Both the position numbers and the translations under genes were made by a program. Shown here one piece after another: positions 1 through 5,178 of a stretch of 26,176 bases of DNA. Source of the stretch: a virus; the IMG/VR virus record IMGVR_UViG_3300047408_000176, positions 1-26,176 of that record; one strand, written 5' to 3'. Each line of letters opens with the position of its first letter. Positions within the stretch are counted from its first letter, which is position 1. The notes beneath the pieces are model-generated. The model did not search any database. It saw nothing but the letters and a program-made list of their open reading frames with translations, and was not told where the DNA came from.

Positions 1-127
1 CGCAACTCCTCGACCACGCCGTTCGCGTAGCCCTCGGCTACCGGCAGGAACTTGACCCACTCGCCGTCCGTCGCCTTCTCGTCGATGGCGTAGGTGACGA
101 TCTCCCAGCGCTGCGTCTCAGCGGCAG
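1..127. repeat. Left copy of 127-bp terminal direct repeat (circular closure)
   Basis: Bases 1-127 are identical to bases 26050-26176. A single gene reads continuously through the join (68 aa, from 134 through 1 and on to 25977). The simplest reading is that the contig is a circle of 26,049 bp cut open at an arbitrary point. An overlap of exactly 127 bases equals a common assembler k-mer length, so the repeat itself is probably an assembly overlap and not a biological terminal redundancy. Confidence 0.95.
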
Positions 128-134
128 ACTTCAT
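1..134 (-). CDS. 68-aa hypothetical protein, 5' part (gene crosses the join)
   Basis: The ATG is at 134 and overlaps the stop of the preceding 63-aa gene (TGA at 131-133) in an ATGA tetranucleotide, which fixes the start. Reading continues to base 1 and then, through the 127-bp overlap, down to the stop at 25977. The full protein is 68 aa, begins MKSAAETQRWEIV and ends TTIAEVIEHV. It is soluble and of mixed charge, with a central segment containing EGYANGVVEELRIKYP. I do not recognise a family. It sits in the run of tiny early genes upstream of the zinc-rich 159-aa gene. Confidence 0.8.
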   Translation of the reverse strand, partial: MKSAAETQRWEIVTYAIDEKATDGEWVKFLPVAEGYANGVVEEL

Positions 135-322
135 GCGAGCCTCCTGCTCGGGTGGCACCATCCGGCCACGCTGTCCATCAGGTCGAGCGTGGCGTTCTCG
201 GCCTCGATCTTTCCCTGCTCCCCGAGCGCGTCGGCGTACTGACCGAGCAGGCGCAGAAGGAGCAACGTCCGAAAGCGGCCGAACGGGTAGCGCCTTGCGG
301 CAGGCTGATCGTTACTCGGCAT
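131..322 (-). CDS. 63-aa hypothetical early protein
   Basis: The ATG at 322 lies inside the end of the 56-aa gene (11-bp overlap), and the stop overlaps the next ATG in an ATGA. The product begins MPSNDQPAARRYPFGR. A leucine-rich helix follows (roughly residues 17-40, with FRTLLLLRLLGQYADAL), then a short acidic/alanine stretch and a C-terminal WCHP motif. The leucine cluster is short and followed by charged residues, so it is more likely an amphipathic helix than a membrane segment. No family is recognised. The tight coupling on both sides supports a real gene. Confidence 0.65.
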   Translation of the reverse strand: MPSNDQPAARRYPFGRFRTLLLLRLLGQYADALGEQGKIEAENATLDLMDSVAGWCHPSRRLA

Positions 323-482
323 CGCTCAACTCCGCGTAGTCGATCTCGCGGACCGACAGGTGGTGCTCGGTCAAGTGCGCCAGCACTTCGCCGGACGGGA
401 CGTAACGCGGCGGGTCGCACGACCGGCAGACCGCGAACCCAGGCTTCGGATCAATCGAAGCGGCAGAGCGATCAGACGGCAT
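312..482 (-). CDS. 56-aa C2H2-like zinc-finger protein
   Basis: The start is the ATG at 482, inside the end of the 69-aa gene (11-bp overlap). An upstream in-frame ATG at 713 would bury two other genes and is unlikely. The protein holds one compact motif, C-x2-C-x13-H-x3-H: CRSC near residues 20-23, then HLTEH. This fits a single zinc finger. The C-terminus is acidic (DYAELSDAE). In phage early operons such small finger proteins are usually DNA-binding or host-modifying, but the specific role is unknown. Confidence 0.7.
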   Translation of the reverse strand: MPSDRSAASIDPKPGFAVCRSCDPPRYVPSGEVLAHLTEHHLSVREIDYAELSDAE

Positions 483-681
483 CGTGTTCGACCTCGCTTT
501 CCAGACGTGATGCCTGCCACGTCTCGATGGCGGCCTCGTCTTGGCGGTCGGCCCACCACTCCATCGCCTCGGCAAGTGAATCGGGGCCAGCCGCGCGATC
601 CCATTTCCCTTGGGGAGAACTGGCCCCGAACATCGAATAGTACGTCTGCGCGGCAGGATGCTCGGGGCGGTCAGCGGCCAC
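472..681 (-). CDS. 69-aa hypothetical early protein
   Basis: It begins with GTG at 681, overlapping the end of the 42-aa gene by 11 bp. The protein starts MAADRPEHPAAQTYYSMFG and continues with a helical, tryptophan-containing segment (AEAMEWWADRQDEAAIETWQ) and an acidic end. No metal site, membrane segment or known domain is visible. Its N-terminal EHPAA stretch resembles that of the 42-aa gene just upstream (AEHPAAK), at DNA level as well, hinting at a small local duplication. Confidence 0.65.
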   Translation of the reverse strand: MAADRPEHPAAQTYYSMFGASSPQGKWDRAAGPDSLAEAMEWWADRQDEAAIETWQASRLESEVEHDAV

Positions 682-799
682 GGAAGCGCCATCTCCTCAG
701 TAGGAACAGCCATACGCCCTGATGCCTGAGGCGACTCCGCAAGACGTTCCAGCGCCGAATGTGGCCGACCTTCGCGGCAGGATGTTCGGCGCTCACCAT
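671..799 (-). CDS. 42-aa very basic small protein
   Basis: The ATG at 799 overlaps the end of the 67-aa gene by 7 bp, and the TGA at 671-673 overlaps the GTG of the 69-aa gene. The product is 42 aa, begins MVSAEHPAAKVGHIRRW and ends in a strongly arginine- and tryptophan-rich tail (WLFLLRRWRFRGR). It could bind nucleic acid or associate with the membrane surface, but nothing identifies a family. Confidence rests on operon spacing only. Confidence 0.5.
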   Translation of the reverse strand: MVSAEHPAAKVGHIRRWNVLRSRLRHQGVWLFLLRRWRFRGR

Positions 800-996
800 G
801 GCCTCCATTCCCAGGTGCCCCACGGCGTCAGCCGGAAGCCGCCCGGATTGCTGAACCGGAACGACGTAGTGCAGAAGTGGGTCAGGTACTCGTAGAGCGT
901 GCCGCCGCAGCGAGCGCACGTCCCGCACGGCTTCGCGGCGCTAGTTGAAGCGGCAGCATCAGAGTCACGATCAGATCCAGGCGTGAAAGAACTCAC
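793..996 (-). CDS. 67-aa zinc-ribbon-like protein
   Basis: The GTG start at 996 is fused to the stop of the T5orf172 gene in a GTGA overlap. After a serine/alanine-rich N-terminus, the centre reads CGTCARCGG followed later by HFC, giving three cysteines in CxxCxxC spacing plus a His/Cys that could complete a zinc site. The tail is aromatic (GTWEWRPW). This looks like a small metal-binding adaptor of the kind common in actinophage early regions. The function is unknown. Confidence 0.7.
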   Translation of the reverse strand: MSSFTPGSDRDSDAAASTSAAKPCGTCARCGGTLYEYLTHFCTTSFRFSNPGGFRLTPWGTWEWRPW

Positions 997-1367
997 GGCA
1001 CCTCCTCGACTTTGCTCAGTACGCGCTTCGCCAACTCATCCCAGCGCTCGTCATCGGTCAATTCGGGTGTGGGCGGATCAGGCTCGATGAACTCGCGTGG
1101 TGGATCCGAAAGCTCAGTGAGCGTCCTCAGCAGATCCGGCGTTGGCCAGAACCACTCGCCACGGATCCGATAGAGAGAGAACCGCTCATGCAGCGACTCC
1201 TCGAGCTCGCGTGCTTCGCGATAGCCACCCACGACAGACCGTTGACCGATGAGATGCAGCTCGTTCGGATTGCCAACCTGGAGGTTGGCTAGCCTGTCCT
1301 GTGGCGAGCCGGCGACACCCATTTTGATCGGGCCGTTTCGTCCTTGCTTGAGGAAATAGACGTACAA
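993..1367 (-). CDS. T5orf172 / GIY-YIG-superfamily protein
   Basis: The 124-aa product begins MYVYFLKQGRNGPIKMGVA. Then come an arginine in a helix (SPQDRLANLQ), a segment ending in ELHLIGQ, and a second helix with ExxLHERFSLYRIRGEWF. This order of elements is that of the T5orf172/MUG113 branch of the GIY-YIG nuclease fold. The C-terminal third is proline- and acid-rich and probably flexible. The start is TTG at 1367, supported by an excellent GGAGG Shine-Dalgarno 6 bases upstream and by a 147-bp upstream gap. Other T5orf172 proteins are DNA-binding or DNA-cutting. Whether this one cuts DNA is not known. Confidence 0.8.
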   Translation of the reverse strand: MYVYFLKQGRNGPIKMGVAGSPQDRLANLQVGNPNELHLIGQRSVVGGYREARELEESLHERFSLYRIRGEWFWPTPDLLRTLTELSDPPREFIEPDPPTPELTDDERWDELAKRVLSKVEEVP

Positions 1368-1514
1368 CTAATCCTCCAAAACCCAGGTGACAGCACGCAC
1401 AAGCGTTGCCTGATCTGACTTCTGGGGACTTGACGCCTTTAGTTCCCAAACGGGGCTGTGAGCCGCATGGCTGCAAGTGTGAGAGTGGGGATTTTGCGGC
1501 TGGAGGAACATGCT
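1368..1514. other. 147-bp intergenic region downstream of the integrase cluster
   Basis: This is the largest non-coding gap in the early operon, between the 66-aa gene and the T5orf172 gene. It contains imperfect inverted repeats on the minus strand: AGCCGCA paired with TGCGGCT about 27 bases later, and GGGAACT paired with AGTCCC around a short loop. No good promoter, T-run terminator or tRNA-like 3' end was seen. Its position near the integrase makes it a candidate attP region, but I cannot identify a core sequence. Confidence 0.35.
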
Positions 1515-1715
1515 CTAGGTTGCCTCAGCGCAGCGAGGAAGGCCGTCCTCAAAAATGACTCCCTCGCGCCAGAGGATCTCGAACTCGTCCTCCAACCGAC
1601 AGAGTTCCTTGTGGATAGCACGGGTGAGCGGCCGGTCCATGAGCTCCCGACGCTCCGCGAGATTGAGCGGAATGTTCCGGAACCGGCGGCCGTCTTCACG
1701 CGTATGCCAGTTCAC
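1515..1715 (-). CDS. 66-aa hypothetical protein
   Basis: It starts with GTG at 1715, overlapping in a GTGA the stop codon of the integrase-tail remnant at 1712-1774. That arrangement suggests the gene was once directly coupled to an integrase gene. The protein is highly charged and helical (MNWHTREDGRRFRNIPLN, then a helix with HKELCRLEDEFEILWREG). No domain is recognised. A small basic protein next to an integrase could be an excisionase, but it lacks a clear winged-helix pattern, so this is only a guess. Confidence 0.65.
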   Translation of the reverse strand: MNWHTREDGRRFRNIPLNLAERRELMDRPLTRAIHKELCRLEDEFEILWREGVIFEDGLPRCAEAT

Positions 1716-1774
1716 GCCGCGTCTCCGACGAGGCTAAGTACCCGGTCGCCGAGCTCATCCATATTCGGATGTGA
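1712..1774 (-). pseudogene. Remnant: second copy of the integrase C-terminal 20 codons
   Basis: Read on the minus strand, 1774-1712 encodes SHPNMDELGDRVLSLVGDAA and a TGA stop. The intact integrase ends SHPNMDQLGERVLRLVGGAA and TGA (1981-1919). By hand alignment, 16 of 20 residues and 45 of 63 bases match, with most differences at third codon positions, so the copy diverged while still coding. Homology starts immediately after the catalytic tyrosine codon of the integrase. The stop of the 48-aa gene lies 2 bases before the remnant, and the remnant's stop overlaps the GTG of the 66-aa gene. It appears to be the 3' scar of another integrase allele. Confidence 0.85.
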
Positions 1775-1775
1775 A

Positions 1776-1922
1776 TCAGGATCCACGGTCAGCCTTCAGG
1801 TCAGCGATGACGCAGGCTGCGCCGAGCGCGACTACGCCGACGATCTGCCAGGTGCGGCCCCAGGTTCCGAGTGCCGCAAAACATGCAAGCACTGTGAGGC
1901 CAATCCCGATTAGAAGTCTCAT
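1776..1922 (-). CDS. 48-aa two-helix membrane protein
   Basis: The ATG at 1922 overlaps the integrase stop in ATGA, so it is translated in tandem with the integrase. The protein has two hydrophobic segments, approximately residues 2-19 (LIGIGLTVLACFAALGTW) and 24-41 (WQIVGVVALGAACVIADL), joined by a very short basic turn, and a charged tail. It has the size of a small phage membrane protein, but sits outside the lysis cassette. It lies exactly between the intact integrase 3' end and the diverged copy of that end, so it may be a recently exchanged accessory (moron-like) gene. Confidence 0.75.
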   Translation of the reverse strand: MRLLIGIGLTVLACFAALGTWGRTWQIVGVVALGAACVIADLKADRGS

Positions 1923-2842
1923 GCGGCACCCCCGACCAGCCTTAGAACGCGCTCTCCGAGCTGATCCATGTTGGGATGGCTGTATGTGTCGCTGGTAGTG
2001 GCGATCGATTCGTGGCCGAGCATCACCTTCAAGTCCTCGAGGTCGACGCCGTAGCCGCGCATTGCCGTGACGAACGAGTGGCGGCCCATGTGCGGATTCC
2101 GATACCGGACACCCGACGCGCCGATCTGTTTCGTCCACCACCGCTCGAACGTCGTGTTGCTTATGGGCGTGTCGTGGGTGACGACTGACCGTCCGCCTGG
2201 CTGTTTCGGCCACACGTAATCCGAGGGGTTGAGTCCTTCGAGTGTGATGAGGTCGGCGCAGGCGGTAGCCAGCCTGTCGACCATCGGGACGCGGCGTTCC
2301 TTCCTGCCTTTCGCGCCCTCGATCACGATCACCTGACGCCGCACCAGATCCAGTCTCCGTGCGGTCAACAGCATCGCCTCAGACCGTCGGAGCCCAGCCC
2401 ACAACATCAACGTCATCAGCTCGCCGTGCGGCGACTGGAGGGCACACAGGGCGTCCGTCTCAGCCTTCGTGAACACGTCGTAGTCCCGCTTCGGCCGATA
2501 CTGGAACGCCGGCAAAAGATCCACAGGGTTCCCGGGGATGCGGCGTGTCTTGTAGCCCCACCGGAACCAGTTATTCCAGGCAGCCTTGACGATATGCCGT
2601 GACCCGACCGGGTACGTCTTCAACACATGCGCGAGATCACCGTCGGTGAAGTCGGTGAACTCATGCCGCGGGAAAGCCCGCAAGATGGCAGCCGCATAGG
2701 CCTCGTATGCTTCGAGTGTGCGGGACGCGTAGTTGCCCAGCTCGAGCCACGCGAGCCAATCGGCCAGATCCCGCGCGGCTCGAGCCTCGCGGTGGCGAAT
2801 ATCACGCAGGGGGTCGCAGCCTACGCTGGCGAGCGCGCTCAT
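1919..2842 (-). CDS. int: Tyrosine recombinase / integrase
   Basis: The protein is 307 aa. Residues 20-100 form a core-binding SAM-like domain (ending NWFRWGYKTRRIPGNP), and residues 120-300 form the catalytic domain. The catalytic set is complete: R152 in GLRRSE, a lysine near 178 in GAKGRKERRVP, H251 and R254 in HMGRHSF, H277 in LGHESI, and nucleophile Y287 in TSDTYSH. This is the enzyme for site-specific integration and, with a directionality factor, excision, which marks the phage as temperate. The ATG at 2842 overlaps the preceding stop in ATGA, and its own stop overlaps the 48-aa gene. Having an integrase inside a long early operon is unusual, since regulation would be shared with replication genes. 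The attachment site was not found. Confidence 0.95.
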   Translation of the reverse strand: MSALASVGCDPLRDIRHREARAARDLADWLAWLELGNYASRTLEAYEAYAAAILRAFPRHEFTDFTDGDLAHVLKTYPVGSRHIVKAAWNNWFRWGYKTRRIPGNPVDLLPAFQYRPKRDYDVFTKAETDALCALQSPHGELMTLMLWAGLRRSEAMLLTARRLDLVRRQVIVIEGAKGRKERRVPMVDRLATACADLITLEGLNPSDYVWPKQPGGRSVVTHDTPISNTTFERWWTKQIGASGVRYRNPHMGRHSFVTAMRGYGVDLEDLKVMLGHESIATTSDTYSHPNMDQLGERVLRLVGGAA

Positions 2843-3210
2843 GCGACTTCTTCACCACGGCGCAGCCGGCCACGCAGAATCGTCGCCAACCGCTCAGCTT
2901 CTTCACGTTCCGCCCGAGCCCGGTTCGCCTCAGCCGCATCAAGTGAAGCCTGGGCAGCCTCCGACACGGTCATGTCCGACTTTTTCCGCCAACCACCACG
3001 GCGGCGCCGGACTCGCCTGACGGTCGCCTCCGGATGCCTGGTTTCCCGGTGGCGGCGGGCGCGTTCACGGCCGACCCCGGCCGGTCCTGTGTACGTCCAG
3101 CGGCAGAAGAGGCAGGATTCGACGACGGGTTGTGCGTCGCGGTCGGCTTCTGCTTCGGCGCGGAGTTCGGCCATTGGTTTGCCGAGCCACCCTGACTTGT
3201 GATCGGTCAC
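2839..3210 (-). CDS. 123-aa zinc-finger, coiled-coil protein
   Basis: The start is chosen as GTG at 3210 because it overlaps the upstream HNH stop in GTGA; another in-frame GTG at 3240 would overlap more. The N-terminal part is acidic and helical (MAELRAEAEADRDAQ). The centre has CLFCRWTY followed by a basic RHRETRH, a C-x2-C...H-x3-H arrangement like a C2H2 finger. The C-terminal 50 residues, from KKSDMTVSEAAQASL to the end, are a long Ala/Glu/Arg helix likely to form a coiled coil. It may bind DNA next to the integrase, but no family was recognised. Confidence 0.7.
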   Translation of the reverse strand: MTDHKSGWLGKPMAELRAEAEADRDAQPVVESCLFCRWTYTGPAGVGRERARRHRETRHPEATVRRVRRRRGGWRKKSDMTVSEAAQASLDAAEANRARAEREEAERLATILRGRLRRGEEVA

Positions 3211-3659
3211 GCGGCCTTCTTCTTCGCGTGATGAAGGCACGTGTGTTCAGCAGCCGACAGCACCTCGAGGTTCTCGAGCCGGTTATCAAGCTTGTCGCCG
3301 TTCTTGTGGTGAACCTGATAGCCGGGCGGGATACTGATTCCAGCGTTGAAGAGGACTAACCGATGAGCGAGCGCGTTTCCGTCGCTTGCAGCTAAGGGAT
3401 GATCGCGGCCAACCCAAACGCGGCCGTATCCCTGAGTAGTGGGAACGAGTGGCCTGTGTCCCTTGACGTATTTGCGTCCAGGACGAGTTCCTTCACCGCA
3501 ACCGCAGGAGCAAGGACGTGGTGGTAGTCGTGATGCCGCCCCCGCACACTGGCGCTCACAAAATCGCTTCCGCTTCCATTGTGCATCGCTGTGCTTGGGA
3601 TGGCGGACAAGTCGCTCGCCGCAATATTCACAACAGCGCTCAGCGAAGCCCGCAGACAC
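3207..3659 (-). CDS. HNH endonuclease with N-terminal zinc fingers
   Basis: The domain order is a treble-clef-like CEYCG...FCERQC near residues 10-40, a CSCGCGEG knuckle followed by a KGHRP motif, then an HNH_3-type core from about 75 to 140. The core reads GYGRVWVGRDHP, AHRLVL, and the metal finger HHKNGDKLDNRLENLEVL with AEH. This is the form found in free-standing phage homing-type endonucleases. The start is probably GTG at 3659 (GGGGGA 7 bases upstream, 20-bp overlap with the transglycosylase gene). The frame is open up to 3848, but the extra residues resemble no HNH protein. It ends in a lysine/alanine tail and is coupled to the next gene. Confidence 0.85.
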   Translation of the reverse strand: MSAGFAERCCEYCGERLVRHPKHSDAQWKRKRFCERQCAGAASRLPPRPCSCGCGEGTRPGRKYVKGHRPLVPTTQGYGRVWVGRDHPLAASDGNALAHRLVLFNAGISIPPGYQVHHKNGDKLDNRLENLEVLSAAEHTCLHHAKKKAA

Positions 3660-4038
3660 CAGCGGTCCCCCACTCGCGAAAGCTGTTGCCGTCCTGACGG
3701 TAGATCCGCCAAGTGCGGTAAAGCTGCTCATGCGGAGACGCCGTGAACGGATAGCGCGGGTTGCCAGGATGGTTGAAGGCGACGTACCAGTGTCCCCCGG
3801 CACGCCGCCAAGTCGAGACCATGAATTGCCAGCCGCCGAAGTACCCATTTCCCGTGTTGTCGTTCATCGCGCCTTCGTGCTGGTGAATGCACATCGCCTG
3901 GGGGAGCCACCAGGCCGGCGCGTGCCAGCGGTGCCTGTGGTGTTGTGTGTGGAGCAGACCGATGACGGAGAGCATTGCCAGCCACTTGATTACTCCGCGC
4001 TCCCCGACGGGGACAGGACTTGGCGCCGACGCTTCCAC
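3640..4038 (-). CDS. Rpf/transglycosylase-like wall hydrolase
   Basis: A signal-anchor-like stretch (KWLAMLSVIGLLH, residues 18-30) precedes a single domain containing CIHQHEGAMNDNTGNGYFGGWQF. A partner segment (ASPHEQLYRTWRIYRQDG) and the ending AGVCGL follow. This pattern matches the actinobacterial transglycosylase-like/resuscitation-promoting-factor fold. E55 is the likely catalytic acid, and the Cys near 50 probably pairs with the Cys near 129. The enzyme would cleave the glycan backbone of peptidoglycan outside the membrane. The start is uncertain: GTG at 4038 overlaps the upstream gene by 49 bp, while ATG at 3975 leaves a 14-bp gap. It lies in the early operon between two HNH genes, far from the lysis cassette. 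Confidence 0.8.
   Translation of the reverse strand: MEASAPSPVPVGERGVIKWLAMLSVIGLLHTQHHRHRWHAPAWWLPQAMCIHQHEGAMNDNTGNGYFGGWQFMVSTWRRAGGHWYVAFNHPGNPRYPFTASPHEQLYRTWRIYRQDGNSFREWGTAGVCGLR
3980..4003 (-). repeat. Junction repeat, copy B (end of HNH gene / start of transglycosylase)
   Basis: On the minus strand this 24-bp stretch matches 4461-4437 at 22 of 25 aligned positions, with one gap. Both contain GGAGTAATC followed two bases later by GTGGCT. Here GGAGTAA is the last codon context of the HNH gene. The two copies are about 457 bp apart, the length of the HNH gene. Confidence 0.7.
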
Positions 4039-4442
4039 TCACTTTGCCGGCGGCGATGACAGGCGCGGCAGTGACGTTTGTCGCCGCACATGTACGTGTT
4101 CTCAGGAGTAAATTCGTGACCTTGCTTGCACGCGAGCGCTCGCCCTCTAGCCGATGCGCCACGGCGAATGTTCTCAGCCTGGGTTACTGGCTCAAGATGA
4201 ACCGGATTGACGCAATCCCGCCGACGGCACAGGTGGTCTAGTTGCAGGCCATGTGGAATCGGACCCACGAAATGTTCGTATGACCAGCGATGCGCCTTGC
4301 AGATTGTCTGGCGTCCGCCCGGACAAAAGGCTCCATAGCCACGTCGGTCAATTGAACCGCCCCACGGCCAACAGCCATTGTTCCCATCGTCGACGATGAC
4401 GAAGTTCAAGAAGCGTGCCTCTGGTGGACGCCGGAGAGCCAC
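3990..4442 (-). CDS. HNH endonuclease (HNH_3 type)
   Basis: The 150-aa protein has the classic layout. RFLNFVIV and GCWPWGGS come first, then GYGAF, AHRWSYEHFVGPIP and the metal-binding HNH core GLQLDHLCRRRDCVNPVHLEPV. A C-terminal CKQGHEFTPENTY...CRAC zinc ribbon follows, then a basic tail. The start is GTG at 4442 with GGAG 7 bases upstream. Longer in-frame starts at 4475 and 4559 would overlap the preceding gene more deeply and add no homologous sequence. The gene is flanked on both sides by a near-identical 24-25 bp junction sequence (4437-4461 and 3980-4003), as if inserted as a unit. It is most likely a free-standing homing endonuclease. Confidence 0.87.
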   Translation of the reverse strand: MALRRPPEARFLNFVIVDDGNNGCWPWGGSIDRRGYGAFCPGGRQTICKAHRWSYEHFVGPIPHGLQLDHLCRRRDCVNPVHLEPVTQAENIRRGASARGRALACKQGHEFTPENTYMCGDKRHCRACHRRRQSEWKRRRQVLSPSGSAE

Positions 4443-4461
4443 CGGATTACTCCGCCGCTCC
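4437..4461 (-). repeat. Junction repeat, copy A (end of 58-aa gene / start of HNH gene)
   Basis: This is the counterpart of 3980-4003. It contains the stop of the 58-aa gene, the GGAG Shine-Dalgarno and the GTG start of the HNH gene. Recombination between the two copies would remove the HNH gene cleanly and join the 58-aa gene to the transglycosylase gene. Confidence 0.7.
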
Positions 4462-4623
4462 AGTAGCTTGCGCATCCTCGACTCTGCGTCCAGTCGGCAT
4501 GATGTGCCCGTTCGGACACCGTGCTTCGCCCCATTCGATGCCGTCCGAGACGTTGCCATCGCTCTCGAAGGTCATCGCTTCACCGCAGGCTGGACACGAA
4601 CGAACGACTCCGAGCGTCTGCAT
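4447..4623 (-). CDS. 58-aa zinc-ribbon protein
   Basis: It begins with ATG at 4623, sharing one base with the stop of the 62-aa membrane protein (TGATG). A more upstream in-frame start at 4656 is less likely. The protein carries two knuckles, CPACGEAM near residues 10-17 and CPNGH near 36-40, giving a C2-CH zinc ribbon. The C-terminus is short and acidic/alanine rich. Similar stand-alone ribbons are frequent in actinophages, but their role is unknown. Confidence 0.75.
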   Translation of the reverse strand: MQTLGVVRSCPACGEAMTFESDGNVSDGIEWGEARCPNGHIMPTGRRVEDAQATGAAE

Positions 4624-4811
4624 CAGCAACTGTCCGAAAGGTCGTCTTCGTTCCAAAGCTCATCGAGCTCGCGTTCGTGCGAAACGTCCGGGGCGATCAA
4701 CGGCCACACCACAGCCGTCACAGCCCCAGCCAGGATCAGCCGCCAATCGTGCAACCACAACCCGGCACCGAGCAGCCAGAGGGCCAATCCGATGAGGACG
4801 GAGGCGCTCAT
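4623..4811 (-). CDS. 62-aa two-helix membrane protein
   Basis: The ATG at 4811 overlaps the stop of the 70-aa gene in ATGA. Two hydrophobic helices (SVLIGLALWLLGAGLWL, about residues 4-20, and LILAGAVTAVVWPLIA, about 25-40) are separated by HDWR. A strongly acidic C-terminal tail follows (HERELDELWNEDDLSDSC). The topology is holin-like, yet the acidic tail and position in the early operon suggest another membrane role. The family is unknown. Confidence 0.75.
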   Translation of the reverse strand: MSASVLIGLALWLLGAGLWLHDWRLILAGAVTAVVWPLIAPDVSHERELDELWNEDDLSDSC

Positions 4812-5020
4812 GTCGGCTCCGGTGGTACGAGGGCAGCGAGGGCTTCGTCGTAACCGCAAGTGCACGGCGGACTCGTAGCCAAATGCCACTCACCGTCCGC
4901 GTCGATTGCGGCACAGTCACGGGTGTGCCAGGCGTACTCCTGAATGAAGTTCTGGACGCGCTCGACGAACTCACGGAATGCAGGCACGTCCGTGATCCGC
5001 ACTTCAACCTTGGCGCTCAC
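4808..5020 (-). CDS. 70-aa hypothetical protein with Cys motif
   Basis: The start is taken as GTG at 5020, overlapping the previous stop in GTGA; a second GTG lies just upstream at 5023. The N-terminal half is a beta strand and helix (AKVEVRITDVPAFREFVERVQNFI). The second half has HTRDCAAID...PPCTCGYDEA, with three cysteines and a histidine that could hold a metal. No domain is recognised. It is tightly coupled to membrane-protein genes on both sides. Confidence 0.7.
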   Translation of the reverse strand: MSAKVEVRITDVPAFREFVERVQNFIQEYAWHTRDCAAIDADGEWHLATSPPCTCGYDEALAALVPPEPT

Positions 5021-5178
5021 CACGGCCGCCTCGCATCACGAAGCGCACGCCGAGCAGCCGGCCTAGTGAAGTCGAGGCTGGCGACGTGCCGTTCGAGGCG
5101 GCGCATGATCAGCCACCCGTAGAGGAGGCCGGCGGTGACGCCCAAGGTGAGGCCGATGAGGAACCAGGAGACGTTCAC
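5017..5178 (-). CDS. 53-aa small membrane protein
   Basis: The start is GTG at 5178 in a GTGA overlap with the stop of the annealing-protein gene. One hydrophobic helix covers about residues 4-25 (SWFLIGLTLGVTAGLLYGWLI). A basic cytoplasmic-looking tail rich in arginine follows (RRALRDARRPW). By the positive-inside rule the C-terminus would be cytoplasmic. The function is unknown. Confidence 0.7.
   Translation of the reverse strand: MNVSWFLIGLTLGVTAGLLYGWLIMRRLERHVASLDFTRPAARRALRDARRPW

Noticed and set aside
1-127. Terminal repeat as a biological direct terminal repeat
   Set aside because: 127 bp equals a usual assembly k-mer, and a gene continues through it. An HNH next to the terminase also suggests cos packaging instead of DTR replication.
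1368-1514. Definite attP core beside the integrase
   Set aside because: Only weak inverted repeats were found, and no segment resembling a tRNA 3' end could be recognised, so it is listed only as a candidate region.
3728-4162. Alternative minus-strand frame over the transglycosylase gene
   Set aside because: The Rpf-like motif is only in the other frame; this one is low-information and arginine-rich.
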